From: Spirosoma lacussanchae
GTDB lineage: Bacteria > Bacteroidota > Bacteroidia > Cytophagales > Spirosomataceae
Length of the DNA: 64,000 nt
Assembly: GCF_005870035.1 (NCBI RefSeq)
Contig: NZ_SWJG01000010.1
Coordinates: 124,001-188,000 of the forward strand
Reading direction: 5' to 3'
A program made the translations under genes and the position numbers. Each line of letters starts with the position of its first letter. The stretch's first letter is position 1. This document shows, piece after piece, positions 1-8,480 of the stretch. Under the pieces are notes generated by a model. The model made no database searches. It was not told the DNA's origin and was given only the letters and a program-made list of their open reading frames with translations.

Positions 1-131
1 CTCAGGCTGATTACTTTGTGACCTAGCGCGGCTAGTTCACGGGCTTTTTTGGTCATCGCCAGCGTGGACGACTCCTCCAGCGCGTTGATGCGATCGGCTA
101 ACAAACTCACGGTGTCAAGCGTGGCAGACAT
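1..131 (-). CDS. Class I/II aminotransferase (aspartate aminotransferase-like), N-terminal part
   Basis: Only the first 43 codons lie inside the window; the gene runs off the left edge on the minus strand. Translation from the ATG at 131 gives MSATLDTVSLL and then ADRINALEESSTLAMTKKA, continuing to RELAALGHKVISLS. This is the typical N terminus of PLP-dependent aspartate/aromatic aminotransferases, in which the next residues are usually GEPDF. Such enzymes exchange amino groups between aspartate or similar amino acids and 2-oxoglutarate in the cytosol. It lies 92 bp downstream of rsmH on the same strand, so the two could be co-transcribed. The PLP lysine is outside the window, so substrate cannot be judged. 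Confidence 0.8.
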   Translation of the reverse strand, partial: MSATLDTVSLLADRINALEESSTLAMTKKARELAALGHKVISL

Positions 132-223
132 AACAGGATGGTTTTTTATAAAATTGACAACAAACCGACCGCAAAGATACTAGGTTTTTAACGGTGGGGC
201 AGTATCGTTTGACAAATAAAAAT

Positions 224-1132
224 TTACAGTTTTTCAGCGATCCGCAGTTTAGCACTACGGGCGCGGGGATTGCGGGCCACTTCGTCGGGCGTGGCTTCGA
301 TAGGTTTTCGCGTGACCGAACGGAGTGGCTTGATCTCATTCCCGAACAAATCCTTTTCTACTTCGCCTTGAAATTTGCCTTTGTTGATGAAATTTTTCAC
401 CAGCCGGTCTTCGAGCGAGTGATACGCCATCACCACCAGTCGGCCCCCTGGCTTGAGGATACCCGGCACCTGCTCCAGAAACTCCTCCAGCGCCGTCAGT
501 TCTTCATTCACCTCAATCCGTAATGCCTGAAAAACCTGCGCAAAGTATTTGTTTTCCTTGCCACGTGGGGCAAACCGCTGCAGCGCATTTTTCAGATCAT
601 TAACGGTGTTGAGGGGCCGATTCGAGCGGGCCGACACGATGGCACCGGCTGCCGTTCGGGCGTTGGTGATTTCACCGTACATCCCCAGAATCCGGTGCAG
701 GTCAGCTTCTGTATAGTCGTTGACAACCTGCCGGGCCGTACGGTCGGCCTGTTGGTTCATACGCATATCGAGGTCGGCGTCGAAGCGGGTAGAAAAGCCG
801 CGCTCGGGCGTGTCGATCTGATGCGACGAAATACCCAGGTCGGCCAGAATGCCATCTACCTGATCCGCTTTATAAAGTCGGAGATAACGCTTGATATTCC
901 GGAAATTGGACGCCACAAACGTCAGGCGCGGATCGTTGATGGCCTGCGCGTTGGCCCGGGCGTCGGCATCCTGATCGAACCCAAACAGGCGCCCCCCTTC
1001 CAGCTGTTCGAGAAGGGCGCGGCTGTGACCTCCACCGCCAAAGGTTACATCGACATAGGTGCCGCCCGGCTGCAGGTTCAGTCCGTCGAGGCAGGCCTGC
1101 AGCATAACAGGCTCGTGGTAATTCGTTGTCAT
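224..1132 (-). CDS. rsmH: 16S rRNA (cytosine(1402)-N(4))-methyltransferase RsmH
   Basis: 302 residues, the usual family length. The protein starts MTTNYHEPVMLQ, followed by the SAM-binding loop VDVTFGGGGHS near residues 28-38, and has the family blocks GILADLGISSHQID and MAYHSLEDRLVKNF. RsmH transfers a methyl group from SAM to N4 of C1402 in the decoding centre of 16S rRNA. In most bacteria it is the second gene of the mraZ-rsmH-ftsL-ftsI division/cell-wall cluster. Here neither mraZ (upstream) nor ftsL (downstream) is present: downstream is an aminotransferase and upstream a divergent lipoprotein gene. The start region carries repeated CATTCGTT/ATTATTGATTATC text. Confidence 0.95.
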   Translation of the reverse strand: MTTNYHEPVMLQACLDGLNLQPGGTYVDVTFGGGGHSRALLEQLEGGRLFGFDQDADARANAQAINDPRLTFVASNFRNIKRYLRLYKADQVDGILADLGISSHQIDTPERGFSTRFDADLDMRMNQQADRTARQVVNDYTEADLHRILGMYGEITNARTAAGAIVSARSNRPLNTVNDLKNALQRFAPRGKENKYFAQVFQALRIEVNEELTALEEFLEQVPGILKPGGRLVVMAYHSLEDRLVKNFINKGKFQGEVEKDLFGNEIKPLRSVTRKPIEATPDEVARNPRARSAKLRIAEKL

Positions 1133-1249
1133 TCGTTATTATTGATTATCATTCGTCTAACCGCCCTTTTTGGCGCTGTCGAATGATTAGTTTCGGTTGA
1201 ACCAACCTGTTTGCCCGGTCGTTTCGTGAACAGCATGTCCCATCTCCGC

Positions 1250-2500
1250 ATGAAAAAAATCGTTTCCTTCGGGGCCATTGCCCTGCTCATTGCCACAGCC
1301 ATGGCCTGTTCAGGTCAGTCAGAATCAACTACTGTTGCACCGGGTCAATACCGAGCCGTACTGAAAACCCGCGGAGGTGACTTACCGTTCGGTCTCGATA
1401 TCCAGCCGGGCCAGGCAGCGGGCTATACCGTTTTCGCACTTAACGGGAGCGAACGGCTTCCTATGGACCCGGCTATGGTACAGGGCGACTCGATCCGGAT
1501 TCCGATGGCCCTTTTTGAATCAGAATTAGTTGCAAAGATAGACGGTAATACGCTCCGGGGGGTGTGGCGTCGGCGACGAACTGCTCAACAAATACAAACA
1601 GTACCGTTCGAGGCCACGCTCGGCTACACGCAGCGCTTTGTACCGACTACTCAAACCGCAGCAGCAACCCTGACCGGCAGTTGGGCCACCGACTTCGGCA
1701 ACAAATCGGGGCGGGTCGATACGGTCAATGCGGTAGGGGTGTTTAAGCAGACAGGCAACCGGGTGGCGGGTACGTTCCTGACACCTACCGGCGACTACCG
1801 CTACCTGGATGGCAATGTCGTTGGCGACAGCCTGTTCCTGTCCTGCTTTGATGGGTCGCATCTATTTTTGTTCAAAGCCAAGCACAATTCGCAGGCTAAA
1901 ACGTTGGTCGGCGGGTTCTGGTCGGGCATATCGGGCTACGAACCCTGGGCGGCCCGCTTCGATCCGGCGGCCAAACTTCCCGATCCGGCCAGCCTTACCT
2001 ACCTGAAGCCGGGCGCCAAAACGCTGCGCGTCTCCTTCCCCGAACCCAACGGCCAGCTGGTCTCGCTGAGCGATCCGCGCTTTAAGAACAAAGTGACCAT
2101 TGTCCAGATTCTCGGGTCCTGGTGTCCGAACTGTATGGACGAAACCAATTTCCTGAGTCCCTGGTACAAGCGCAACCGCAGCCGGGGCGTTGAAGTACTG
2201 GGGCTGGCTTTTGAGCGATCGGCCAACATGACTGAGTCGGGGCCAAAAATTGACCGGATGAAGCAACGCTTCCAGATCGACTACCCGGTTGTACTGGCTG
2301 GCACCAACGACAAAGCCGAAGCCAGTAAAGCATTACCTGACCTGAATGCAGTCGTGGCTTTTCCAACTACCCTATTCATTGATAAAAAGGGACAGGTTCG
2401 GCATATTCACACCGGCTTCAGCGGCCCCGGAACCGGTCAGTATTACGACCAGTACGTTGCTGAATTCAACCGCCTGATCGATAAACTGCTGGCCGAATAA
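1250..2500 (+). CDS. TlpA-like thioredoxin-domain lipoprotein
   Basis: 416 residues from the ATG at 1250, chosen over an in-frame TTG at 1211 because it begins a clean lipoprotein signal, MKKIVSFGAIALL...ATAMAC, with the acylated Cys at about residue 20. Residues 25-250 are a beta-rich region of the kind seen before the thioredoxin domain in Bacteroidetes TlpA/ResA-like proteins. The C-terminal half is a thioredoxin fold with the active site W-C-P-N-C (C292 and C295) and a cis-Pro segment AFPTTLFID. It probably acts in the periplasm as a membrane-anchored disulfide reductase, perhaps for cytochrome c maturation or envelope redox repair. No partner gene is adjacent. A strong hairpin follows at 2557-2590. 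Confidence 0.85.
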   Translation: MKKIVSFGAIALLIATAMACSGQSESTTVAPGQYRAVLKTRGGDLPFGLDIQPGQAAGYTVFALNGSERLPMDPAMVQGDSIRIPMALFESELVAKIDGNTLRGVWRRRRTAQQIQTVPFEATLGYTQRFVPTTQTAAATLTGSWATDFGNKSGRVDTVNAVGVFKQTGNRVAGTFLTPTGDYRYLDGNVVGDSLFLSCFDGSHLFLFKAKHNSQAKTLVGGFWSGISGYEPWAARFDPAAKLPDPASLTYLKPGAKTLRVSFPEPNGQLVSLSDPRFKNKVTIVQILGSWCPNCMDETNFLSPWYKRNRSRGVEVLGLAFERSANMTESGPKIDRMKQRFQIDYPVVLAGTNDKAEASKALPDLNAVVAFPTTLFIDKKGQVRHIHTGFSGPGTGQYYDQYVAEFNRLIDKLLAE

Positions 2501-2507
2501 GCCTTCG

Positions 2508-2522
2508 CACGGACCGCGGTGG
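2508..2522 (-). repeat. Copy of a dispersed CACCGTGGTCCGTG repeat
   Basis: The 15 bases read on the minus strand as CCACCGCGGTCCGTG. They differ at one position from CCACCGTGGTCCGTG; the 14-base core CACCGTGGTCCGTG is also present at 25939-25954 and 40607-40620. All three copies lie just after a stop codon in noncoding DNA. A fragment of a repeated intergenic element is the likely reading, but with only 15 bases it could be chance. Confidence 0.45.
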
Positions 2523-2556
2523 AGGACAGTCGAACGATGGTGCGGTTAAAAATTAA

Positions 2557-2590
2557 CGAAGCCCGGCTGTTGAAAAATAGCCGGGCTTCG
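2557..2590. terminator. Hairpin terminator between convergent genes
   Basis: A perfect 12-bp stem CGAAGCCCGGCT / AGCCGGGCTTCG encloses a 10-base loop. It sits 57 bp after the stop of the thioredoxin lipoprotein gene and 28 bp after the stop of the convergent lpdA gene, so it can serve both. The flanking T-runs are weak, so factor-independent termination is inferred from stem strength and position. Confidence 0.7.
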
Positions 2591-2618
2591 CGTTGTATCG
2601 ACTTGCTCTGTACCAGCC

Positions 2619-4019
2619 TTACATGTTGATAGCCCGGTTATCGGTAGCGGCCAGACAGGCTTCTTTAAAGGCTTCGGTGTACGTCGGGTGGGCGTGCGAC
2701 ATCCGGCTGACGTCCTCGGCCGAGGCCCGGAACTCCATAGCCACAACCGCTTCGGCAATCATATCTGCCGCCCGGGGGCCAATGATGTGAACCCCCAGAA
2801 TCTCGTCCGTTTCTTTATGAGCCAGCACTTTAACCAGCCCGTCGATATCCATACTCGCCCGCGCCCGACCTAGTGCTTTGAATGGGAACGAACCGGTCTT
2901 GTACGGAATACCCTGCTGCTTCACCTCTTCTTCGGTATAACCAACGGCGGCTACTTCGGGCCAGGTGTATACCACGTTCGGGATGAGCCGGTAGTGAATA
3001 TGCGGCTTCTGACCGGCAATAGTTTCGGCGATGAACGTACCTTCTTCTTCCGCTTTATGGGCCAGCATGGCGCCCCGAATAACGTCGCCCAGTGCGTAGA
3101 TGTGTGGCACGCTGGTCCGCAGGTTATTGTCAACCTCAACTTTCCCCTTGGCATCGGTTTTCAGACCGGCGGCTTCCAGGTTGAGACCATCGGTATACGG
3201 ACGGCGCCCTACCGAAACCAGGCAATAGTCGCCCGTTAGGGTGATCTGTTTGCCGTCGGGCGTGTCAACACTGACCACTACTTCATCGCCCTTGTTCTCG
3301 ACCTGGGTTACCTTGTGATTGAAGTAAAAATCAGCGCCCAGTTTCTTAATGGCTTTCTGTAACTCTTTGCCCATCGTCTTGTCCATGGTAGGAATCATGG
3401 AATCGAAAAACTCGACGAACGACACTTTACCTCCCAGCCGGGCGTAAACCGACCCGAGTTCAGCACCGATCACACCAGCACCGATAATGATCATGTGCTT
3501 CGGCACTTGTTCGAGTTTCAGCGCTTCGGTTGAGGTGATGATGCGTTTCTTATCGACAGGCATCGACGGGAACGACAGCGGTTTTGAGCCGGTGGCGATG
3601 ACAATATTCTTGCCTTTTATGGTTTCTTCCCCCCCGTCCGTTTTGGCAATTTTAACCGTATGCGCATCCACGAAAGAACCCAATCCATAGTAGGTATCGA
3701 TTTTGTTTTTCTTCATCAGAAAAGCAATCCCTTTCGTGGTCTGATCAACGACGTCCTGTTTCCGGCTGATCATCTGTGCCAGATCGACCTGCAGGTTGTC
3801 GAGTTTGATACCGTGCTGGGTAAACGTGTGAGCGGCATTATAATAGTGCTCCGACGAATCGAGAAGGGCTTTAGAGGGAATACAGCCTACGTTCAGGCAG
3901 GTTCCGCCCAGGGCTGGGTATTTCTCGATGATGGCTGTTTTGAGCCCGAGTTGCGCACACCGGATGGCGCCGGTATAGCCGCCCGGTCCCGAACCGATAA
4001 TAATTACGTCGTATTCCAT
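2619..4019 (-). CDS. lpdA: Dihydrolipoyl dehydrogenase (E3)
   Basis: 466 residues, normal length. It has the FAD site IIGSGPGGYTGAIR near the N terminus, the redox disulfide GGTCLNVGCIPSK (Cys pair around residues 41 and 46), a second nucleotide site IIGAGVIGAELGSV for NAD, the FAD-binding IYALGDV segment, and the C-terminal interface HAHPTYTEA with the catalytic His-Glu pair. It reoxidises dihydrolipoamide in pyruvate and 2-oxoglutarate dehydrogenase and the glycine cleavage system, reducing NAD+. No E1 or E2 gene is adjacent, so it is probably a shared E3 expressed alone. Confidence 0.96.
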   Translation of the reverse strand: MEYDVIIIGSGPGGYTGAIRCAQLGLKTAIIEKYPALGGTCLNVGCIPSKALLDSSEHYYNAAHTFTQHGIKLDNLQVDLAQMISRKQDVVDQTTKGIAFLMKKNKIDTYYGLGSFVDAHTVKIAKTDGGEETIKGKNIVIATGSKPLSFPSMPVDKKRIITSTEALKLEQVPKHMIIIGAGVIGAELGSVYARLGGKVSFVEFFDSMIPTMDKTMGKELQKAIKKLGADFYFNHKVTQVENKGDEVVVSVDTPDGKQITLTGDYCLVSVGRRPYTDGLNLEAAGLKTDAKGKVEVDNNLRTSVPHIYALGDVIRGAMLAHKAEEEGTFIAETIAGQKPHIHYRLIPNVVYTWPEVAAVGYTEEEVKQQGIPYKTGSFPFKALGRARASMDIDGLVKVLAHKETDEILGVHIIGPRAADMIAEAVVAMEFRASAEDVSRMSHAHPTYTEAFKEACLAATDNRAINM

Positions 4020-4236
4020 GAAACAGTTGTTCAGCAGTTTAAGGCATCAGATTTCAGTTCATTGCAGGCTTCGACCTGTGATCGATACCCTGTACGCCTG
4101 AGACATGAACCCGTTTAGTAAATAGCATTGTCGCTGCAAATTTGGTTCAGAATTCTGTTCGCTAAACCGATTTCTAAAAAATCGTGTTGGTGGTTGGTGA
4201 AGGTCGTTGCCTTCAACCGTCATCCGGCATTCGTTT

Positions 4237-4803
4237 ATGCGCTTCGTTTCGCTACTTATATTCCCTGTATGGCTGATTGTCAGCAGCTGTAACAACCCCA
4301 ACCAGCAAAATCAGCCCCCTGTTTATTATGATGTGGCTGGTTTCGTTCAGAAACAAGTACAGGAACTAACGGCCCGCAAGCCACTTGTTCGGAAAACCGT
4401 TCAGATCAATCAGGAGCGCAGCCAGCAGCAAACCGCCGAACTGGACTGGAATCGCGAGCTGGAACTGTTCAGCCAGGCCGATATCAACAAACCGGCGCTA
4501 CGCAGCAGCTACCAGATTGCCCGCCCCGATTCACTGACCTATCAGTATACCCTGAAAAAATCGGAAGAGCGCCTGACGGTTCGCTCGCTGACGGTCCGGC
4601 TCGACTCAATAACGCGGCAACCACGTCAGATTGAGGCCGTGCTGCAGACCAGTAACCCGCTGTATTCATCAGAACGCCATTTGCTGCTGGAGAACGGCCT
4701 GTCAGGACAGCAGTGGCAGGTGAAACGGTATAAGCTGGCTGGATTTCAGAAGCTGTCGTACTTTGACAAAAACGAGTTCATGGTAGAAGGTCGCCTTCCC
4801 TAG
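4237..4803 (+). CDS. Small lipoprotein of unknown function
   Basis: 188 residues from the ATG at 4237; a TTG at 4207 would add ten residues ahead of the signal and is disfavoured. The N terminus MRFVSLLIFPVWLIVSSCNN is a lipoprotein signal with VSSC as the lipobox, so the mature protein should be anchored in an envelope membrane. The rest is polar and predicted beta-rich (repeated RLTVRSLTVRLDS-type strands), with no recognised domain. It is convergent with the histidine kinase at 4811-6991 (7 bp gap) and divergent from lpdA. No function is assigned. Confidence 0.75.
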   Translation: MRFVSLLIFPVWLIVSSCNNPNQQNQPPVYYDVAGFVQKQVQELTARKPLVRKTVQINQERSQQQTAELDWNRELELFSQADINKPALRSSYQIARPDSLTYQYTLKKSEERLTVRSLTVRLDSITRQPRQIEAVLQTSNPLYSSERHLLLENGLSGQQWQVKRYKLAGFQKLSYFDKNEFMVEGRLP

Positions 4804-4810
4804 CCGACCA

Positions 4811-6991
4811 TCAGCTTACTACGGTGTTGACCGATACTGGCAGTATAAAAATGAAGGTTGTGCCACCGCCCCGCTCCGAATGAACCTCGTAACGACCCTG
4901 AATCTGATCCATCCGGGACTGAATATTGCGTAGCCCCATACCGGTGGCATCGGTCGGGTCCATGCCGCAGCCGTTATCCTTGATAATCATGTTCAGCTCC
5001 TGATCGAACCGCCGGAACAGGATATCGGCTTCAGTAGCTTCCGAATGCCGTAAGATATTACTACACAACTCGATACAGATTGAGTATAGATTAAACTCGG
5101 TTGTTTTCCCCAGGCGTGGCAATACGGCTACATCCAGCCGGAACGTTACGGTCTGCATCAGGTTGAGCTTGTTGACCAGCCGCATTAGCGCTTCGGACAA
5201 CCCCTGCTTTTCGAGTTCGTCGGGCTGCAGGTTATGCGACAGGTAGCGTATCTCCGCAAAGGCTTCTTTAGTCATGCCAAGCAGATTCTGGTAAATCAAC
5301 TGCTCACGCTCCGACAGATGCGTCGGGTTTAACGCCGACAGGCTCGTTTTGATTGCCGCCAGCAGGCCACCCAGGCTATCGTGCAGGTCGGCAGCCATCC
5401 GTTTACGCTCCAGCGTTTGCCCACGCAGCAACGCGTCTTCGATATCCCGGTTTTTGGCCCGCAGCTGGTCGTTGGCCGCTTTAAGCTCGGCCGTACGCTC
5501 TACAACTTTCCCTTCCAGATCGTGGTTAAACTCTTCGATCCTGCGCTTTTGTCGGTCAATAAGCCGGCTCTTCCGGAAATAGATAACGGTAAACACGAGC
5601 AACATAGCCAGCCCGCTCACCAGAAAAAAGCGGATGATCTGCTCGCGTTCAATATCGCGTTTGAGTGCGTCGACGCGGGCCATACTCTCCAGTCGGCTCT
5701 TCTGCGAATCGGCCCTCAACCGTTCGGTCTCAACGCGCTGCTGCAACTGGCTCAGCCGGGTTTTACTGGCGAGCTGCTCCCGTTCTGTTTCGGCCAGCAA
5801 CCGGCTTATTTCAGCCTGCCGACGGACATCGATTAGTTGCTGCTGTTGAATCAGCCGTTCCCGATCGGCTTCAGCCCGAACCTGGTTGATGTCATACTTC
5901 TTCTGCATGGCCGACAGCTCTTCTACCCGCCGGAGATTGGTCAGACTATCCCGCAGAACTACGTATTCTTCGAACATAGCCAGCGCCTGGTCAGACTGGC
6001 CGGCTGCCCGATACGCCCGATACAGGGCCTGGGTAGCCATCTGCCGCATGCGCAGGTAACCGGACTGACGGGCAACGCCCAATGCTTTTTCGCCAAACTC
6101 AATGGCCAGACGGGGTCGGTTGGTAAGAGTGTAACATTCGGCCAGCCTGGCCCAAACAGCGGCCTGCCCCGCCCGGTCGTTCAGCTGAGTCCAGACGGCA
6201 AGCCCTTCGTCAAAAATTTGTATGGCCTGCTCGGGCTGGCGTCGGCTAATGAAAAAATCACCCAGCCGCTCATCAGCATAAGCCAGATTGGTTTGCGAGT
6301 GCGTTTCCAGCGCAATCTGCCGGCTGGCTTCAAACTGCTGGCGGGCCAGGTCGTACTGTCCCTGAATTTCATAGACCTCTCCCATCTGCGTAATGGCCTG
6401 GGCCGTCAGTAACTTGCGGTTTTTCCCTGTAAGGGATGTATTCTGGGCCAGCAGGTTCAGGGAAGCCTGATAACTCTTCAGCGCATTCCGATATTCTTTC
6501 AGCAGTACGTAGATATCGCCCATGTTCATCTGCACCTGCCAGAGCGGAGAGCTCTCTCGCGGCAAACGTATACAGGCCTGGGAAACACGCTGGTTGATCT
6601 GTAGCGCCTGCAGATAGTCGGCCTTTACAACGCGTAGGTAATATTCCTGCTGCATGAGGCCGCGTACAATGAACAAAGGATTGTGATACGCCAGGGCGCG
6701 CTCTTCCAGCCATTTGGCATAGATGTAGCTACTGTCGCGCAGCGAGCCGCGGGTTTGCTTGAACACGGCCGTCATGAACCGTAGTCCTTCCAGCCGCAGG
6801 GAATCAGTACGACGAGAGCGCGGCAGCGATTCGACCTGATGGCGGTAGGTACGGCCCAGCGTCAGCAGACTGTCAATATACCCCGCGTCGCCCCGCCGGT
6901 CGAAGTTGAACTCCGGCAAACCAGGGAACGATTGGGCCATACCGGCCAGAGGCAGGCCGAGCACCGCGATACCGAACCAAAACCATCTCAT
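4811..6991 (-). CDS. TPR-containing sensor histidine kinase (HisKA_3/NarX type)
   Basis: 726 residues. It has a signal peptide (MRWFWFGIAVLGLPLAGMAQ), then TPR repeats over about residues 40-350 (NLAYADERLGDFF, AAVWARLAECYTL), a charged coiled coil (360-450), one membrane segment (about 455-475) and a second coiled coil. The dimerisation/phosphoacceptor motif is ERKRMAADLHDSLGG, and an HATPase_c domain with NILRHS, DNGCGM and TGMGLRNI boxes follows. The architecture places periplasmic TPRs as the sensor and a cytoplasmic LuxR-family-type kinase as output. No LuxR-type response regulator is adjacent, so it is an orphan kinase within this window. The signal it senses is unknown. Confidence 0.9.
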   Translation of the reverse strand: MRWFWFGIAVLGLPLAGMAQSFPGLPEFNFDRRGDAGYIDSLLTLGRTYRHQVESLPRSRRTDSLRLEGLRFMTAVFKQTRGSLRDSSYIYAKWLEERALAYHNPLFIVRGLMQQEYYLRVVKADYLQALQINQRVSQACIRLPRESSPLWQVQMNMGDIYVLLKEYRNALKSYQASLNLLAQNTSLTGKNRKLLTAQAITQMGEVYEIQGQYDLARQQFEASRQIALETHSQTNLAYADERLGDFFISRRQPEQAIQIFDEGLAVWTQLNDRAGQAAVWARLAECYTLTNRPRLAIEFGEKALGVARQSGYLRMRQMATQALYRAYRAAGQSDQALAMFEEYVVLRDSLTNLRRVEELSAMQKKYDINQVRAEADRERLIQQQQLIDVRRQAEISRLLAETEREQLASKTRLSQLQQRVETERLRADSQKSRLESMARVDALKRDIEREQIIRFFLVSGLAMLLVFTVIYFRKSRLIDRQKRRIEEFNHDLEGKVVERTAELKAANDQLRAKNRDIEDALLRGQTLERKRMAADLHDSLGGLLAAIKTSLSALNPTHLSEREQLIYQNLLGMTKEAFAEIRYLSHNLQPDELEKQGLSEALMRLVNKLNLMQTVTFRLDVAVLPRLGKTTEFNLYSICIELCSNILRHSEATEADILFRRFDQELNMIIKDNGCGMDPTDATGMGLRNIQSRMDQIQGRYEVHSERGGGTTFIFILPVSVNTVVS

Positions 6992-7550
6992 AGGTATGTA
7001 CTGGAAATCCAGCCGACAACGTAGCCTCTAAAGTAAGAAATATACTCAGAAAATCAAGCAATTAGCCCGATAATTTTGACGAACGGCACAGGCGTTTGAA
7101 GGAGCGCGGCTGCCGGGTTTCTGAATAGAATTCGCGAAAATGCTCGCGCGTATTCAACCAAAACCATTTACTTTACGACCTCGGGTGGCTGCCCCTCGTT
7201 ATTAGTCGTCTAAAAATGCATCTTGGGTAACCCGGTCAAAAACTATTTTCTTATTCATTTAAACGATTGCCCCTCTGAGTGAATCTATACTGAAGACCCT
7301 AACGTAAGTACAATTAAATCTGCGAAAAAGCATTTCTTTGTCAACCCAAATCAAAACCGGACAGAGCCGCCTGTTTAATTATTTTTTAGCTGCGTTTAGC
7401 CCGGTTTGGCAGATTTTTTGTACTGACAATTTGGAAATGAGCACAGAATATTCTTAATTTTATAGCGACGAATCTCCCGGTTACAAAAAACTTAATCCCC
7501 CCACACACTATCGGAACACAGCTCTACGTTACTTAATTGTCTTACTGAAA
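6992..7550. other. AT-rich intergenic region upstream of the ECF sigma gene
   Basis: 559 bp separate the divergent kinase and sigma-factor starts. The DNA is visibly more AT-rich than the genes, with T-runs such as TTATTTTTTAGC and GATTTTTTG. No ORF, tRNA or strong hairpin was found, and no exact TAnnTTTG element in front of the sigma gene could be fixed. It probably holds promoters for both flanking genes and a long 5' leader, which is inference from position. Confidence 0.5.
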
Positions 7551-8150
7551 ATGGAAAAAGCCCAGGTAAACGATAGTGAGCTGATTTCCCTGTACATCCG
7601 TGGTAATGAAAAAGCCTTTGCCAAACTAGTGCAACGGCACAAGTCGAAGATTTACACCACCATTTACTTAATTGTAAAAGACCAGTATGTGGCGGAAGAT
7701 TTGATGCAGGACACGTTCATCAAGGCCGTGGATACGCTCAAGTCGGGTAAATACAACGAGGAAGGTAAATTCTTACCCTGGATCATCCGGATCGCTCATA
7801 ACTTGGCCATTGACTATTTCCGAAAAGATAAACGCTACCCCAGTGTGGTGTTTGAGGACGGAAGCAGTGTGTTCAACACGCTAGAGTTCGCGGAGGATTC
7901 GGTCGAATCACTCCAGATTCGGCAGGAAACACACGAGCATTTGCGCGAGTTGATCCAGCGGTTGCCCGAACAACAGCGTCAGGTGCTTATCATGCGGCAC
8001 TACGAGGAAATGAGTTTCCAGGAGATTGCCGATGCTACCGGCGTCAGTATTAACACGGCATTGGGACGTATGCGTTACGCGTTGATCAATTTGCGTAAAC
8101 AACTAAGCAAACGTTCGCCGAGTTATGACAAAAACTTTTACCCAAGATGA
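7551..8150 (+). CDS. ECF-type RNA polymerase sigma factor
   Basis: 199 residues with sigma region 2 (DQYVAEDLMQDTFIKA, then FLPWIIRIAHNLAIDYFR) and region 4 (LPEQQRQVLIMRHYEEMSFQEIADATGVSINTALGRM, a helix-turn-helix). It lacks regions 1 and 3, as expected for group 4 sigma factors, which redirect RNA polymerase to a small regulon. Its last 26 bp overlap the start of a small acidic protein gene, suggesting translational coupling and a regulatory pair. It is not the FecI-like sigma of this window (26165-26758). The regulon is unknown. Confidence 0.9.
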   Translation: MEKAQVNDSELISLYIRGNEKAFAKLVQRHKSKIYTTIYLIVKDQYVAEDLMQDTFIKAVDTLKSGKYNEEGKFLPWIIRIAHNLAIDYFRKDKRYPSVVFEDGSSVFNTLEFAEDSVESLQIRQETHEHLRELIQRLPEQQRQVLIMRHYEEMSFQEIADATGVSINTALGRMRYALINLRKQLSKRSPSYDKNFYPR

Positions 8151-8376
8151 TGTAGTCCGGTATGTCTACGAGGAAACATCTCCCGAAGAAAACCTCCTCA
8201 TTGAAGACGCCCTGATGTCGGAACCGGAATTGATGACGTTCTTTCTCGACGCCCTCGAAATGCGGTCGTTGATGAACCGGATCGAACGTGAACCCCGGCC
8301 AGATACGGTCCAGTCTATTCTCAATTATTCCAGAAACCATCCGGCAAACCCGCCTGCCCGTCTGCGTCATACGTAA
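8125..8376 (+). CDS. Small acidic protein overlapping the sigma gene; candidate anti-sigma partner
   Basis: 83 residues, starting MTKTFTQDDVVRYVYEE and rich in Asp and Glu. The ATG lies inside the sigma gene, in another frame, with a 26-bp overlap. It has no membrane segment and no HxxxCxxC zinc anti-sigma motif. The central part (LIEDALMSEPELMTFFLDALEMRSLMNRIE) looks like short helices. The overlap makes a functional link to the sigma factor likely; a role as a cytoplasmic anti-sigma or accessory factor is an inference. Confidence 0.7.
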   Translation: MTKTFTQDDVVRYVYEETSPEENLLIEDALMSEPELMTFFLDALEMRSLMNRIEREPRPDTVQSILNYSRNHPANPPARLRHT

Positions 8377-8404
8377 ACGAGCTGGTGTGTCTTGTCGTTT
8401 TGTA

Positions 8405-8472
8405 ACGGGTATAACCCCGAACAAGGTCAGTTTCCCAGTCGGGCGCCTACCTTTGTCCGGGGCTATACCCGT
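8405..8472. promoter_or_regulatory. Long interrupted inverted repeat with a TACCTTTG promoter-like element upstream of nth
   Basis: ACGGGTATA (8405-8413) pairs with TATACCCGT (8464-8472). Inside it CCCCG pairs with CGGGG, and ACAAGG can partly pair with CCTTTGT. The right arm contains TACCTTTG at 8448-8455, an exact match to the Bacteroidetes -7 consensus TAnnTTTG, 26 bp before the nth start. No good -33 TTTG was found. The structure may terminate the sigma operon, regulate nth, or both. Confidence 0.5.
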
Positions 8473-8480
8473 ATATCTAT

